In this document: piece after piece, positions 6,676 through 7,268 of the stretch
Numbering within the stretch: position 1 is the first letter of the stretch
How the letters are laid out: every line of letters begins with the position of its first letter
Assembly (NCBI GenBank): GCA_023423605.1
Contig: JAFAFF010000233.1
Coordinates: 1-7,268, forward strand
Reading direction: 5' to 3'
DNA from: Pseudomonadota bacterium
GTDB lineage: Bacteria > Pseudomonadota > Gammaproteobacteria > Xanthomonadales > Xanthomonadaceae
DNA length: 7,268 bases
The notes under the pieces: generated by a model
Databases searched by the model: none
What the model was told of the DNA's origin: nothing
Seen by the model: the letters and a program-made list of their open reading frames with translations, nothing else
Translations under genes and position numbers: made by a program

Positions 6676-7268
6676 ATGACCAGCACCGCGCAGCTCACGT
6701 CCCCCGCCTCCGCCGATCTGATCGACCGTGATTACACGCTCGACCACCGCTATACACGCGAAACCGGGCGCATCTACCTGAGCGGCGTGCAGGCGCTGGT
6801 CCGGCTGCCGCTGATGCAGCGCCTGCGCGATGCCGCCGAAGGCATCGACAGCGGTGGCTTCATCAGCGGCTACCGCGGCAGCCCGCTCGGTGGCTTCGAC
6901 CTGGAGCTTTGGCGCGCGCGCAGGCACCTGGAAGCGGCGAAGGTGAAGTTCACCCCGGGTCTCAACGAGGACCTGGGTGCCACCATGGTGTGGGGTACCC
7001 AGCAGACCAACCTGTTTCCGGGCGCCAACGTGCAGGGTGTGTTCGGCATGTGGTACGGCAAAGGCCCCGGCGTGGACCGCTGTGGCGACGTGTTCAAGCA
7101 TGCCAACGCCGCCGGCACTTCGCGCCATGGCGGCGTGCTGGCGCTGGCCGCCGACGACCATGCCTGCCGCAGCTCCACCCTGCCGCATGGTAGCGAGGAT
7201 GAATTCGTCAGCGCGATGATGCCGGTGCTCAATCCCGCCGGCGTGCAGGACATCCTGGACATGGGCCT
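6676..7268 (+). CDS. Indolepyruvate:ferredoxin oxidoreductase, fused alpha/beta type, N-terminal part
   Basis: The first 197 codons are visible and the gene runs off the right edge; fused members of this family are typically well over 1,000 residues. The family oxidatively decarboxylates aryl 2-oxo acids (indolepyruvate, phenylpyruvate) to acyl-CoA, reducing ferredoxin, in aromatic amino acid breakdown. The seen part matches the N-terminal thiamine-enzyme domain: RIYLSGVQALVRLPLMQ (32-48), SGYRGSPLGGFD (64-75), KFTPGLNEDLGATMVWGTQQ (91-110) and FGMWYGKGPGVDR. These are characteristic of the fused proteobacterial form. The ATG at 6676 has CAGG 6-9 nt upstream; the ATG at 6648 is out of frame. 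An extended -10 promoter at 6609-6617 probably drives it. Family assignment is strong; the preferred substrate cannot be read from this part. Confidence 0.92.
   Translation, partial: MTSTAQLTSPASADLIDRDYTLDHRYTRETGRIYLSGVQALVRLPLMQRLRDAAEGIDSGGFISGYRGSPLGGFDLELWRARRHLEAAKVKFTPGLNEDLGATMVWGTQQTNLFPGANVQGVFGMWYGKGPGVDRCGDVFKHANAAGTSRHGGVLALAADDHACRSSTLPHGSEDEFVSAMMPVLNPAGVQDILDMG

Noticed and set aside
5866..7188. 440-codon version of the TPR protein starting at 7188
   Set aside because: The extra 229 codons cross the divergent promoter and lie antisense to the oxidoreductase gene, and the signal peptide and ribosome site fit the ATG at 6501.

Overview
The window is GC-rich, gene-dense bacterial chromosome. 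Its gene content (a fused indolepyruvate:ferredoxin oxidoreductase, a Ycf46-like AAA+ ATPase, an orphan ParA, SixA and a YceI protein) and its codon use suggest a gammaproteobacterium of the Xanthomonas/Stenotrophomonas group. That placement is inferred from how the sequence reads, not from a search. I see no tRNA, rRNA, insertion sequence, CRISPR array, phage gene or other sign of recent transfer.

Layout: (A) 1-4124, minus strand, is a tight five-gene cluster read right to left: a ParF-like ParA ATPase (4124-3492), a SixA-type histidine phosphatase (3457-2981), a secreted YceI-family lipid-binding protein (2976-2338), a ClsC-like phospholipase-D-superfamily lipoprotein (2341-302) and a hotdog acyl-CoA thioesterase that runs off the left edge (289-<1). 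The gaps are 34 bp, 4 bp, a 4-bp overlap and 12 bp, so it is almost certainly one transcript. (B) 4125-4250 is a divergent intergenic region. (C) 4251-5735, plus strand, encodes a Ycf46-like AAA+ ATPase. (D) 5736-5865 is a convergent intergenic region with a run of ten C and a small palindrome. (E) 6501-5866, minus strand, encodes a secreted TPR-like protein. (F) 6502-6675 is a divergent intergenic region with a good extended -10 promoter. (G) 6676 to the right edge, plus strand, is the 5' part of a fused indolepyruvate:ferredoxin oxidoreductase gene.

How the genes may work together: three adjacent products of the minus-strand cluster point to lipid or envelope chemistry (a periplasmic lipocalin-like YceI carrier, a PLD-type phosphatidyltransferase or phospholipase anchored as a lipoprotein, and an acyl-CoA thioesterase). 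The two promoter-proximal products are regulatory in type (a positioning ATPase and a phosphohistidine phosphatase). The cluster is the best candidate here for an uncharacterised functional module, but this rests on gene order alone. No defence system, toxin-antitoxin pair or mobile system was found. The very long open frames opposite the PLD and AAA+ genes are GC-driven shadows.
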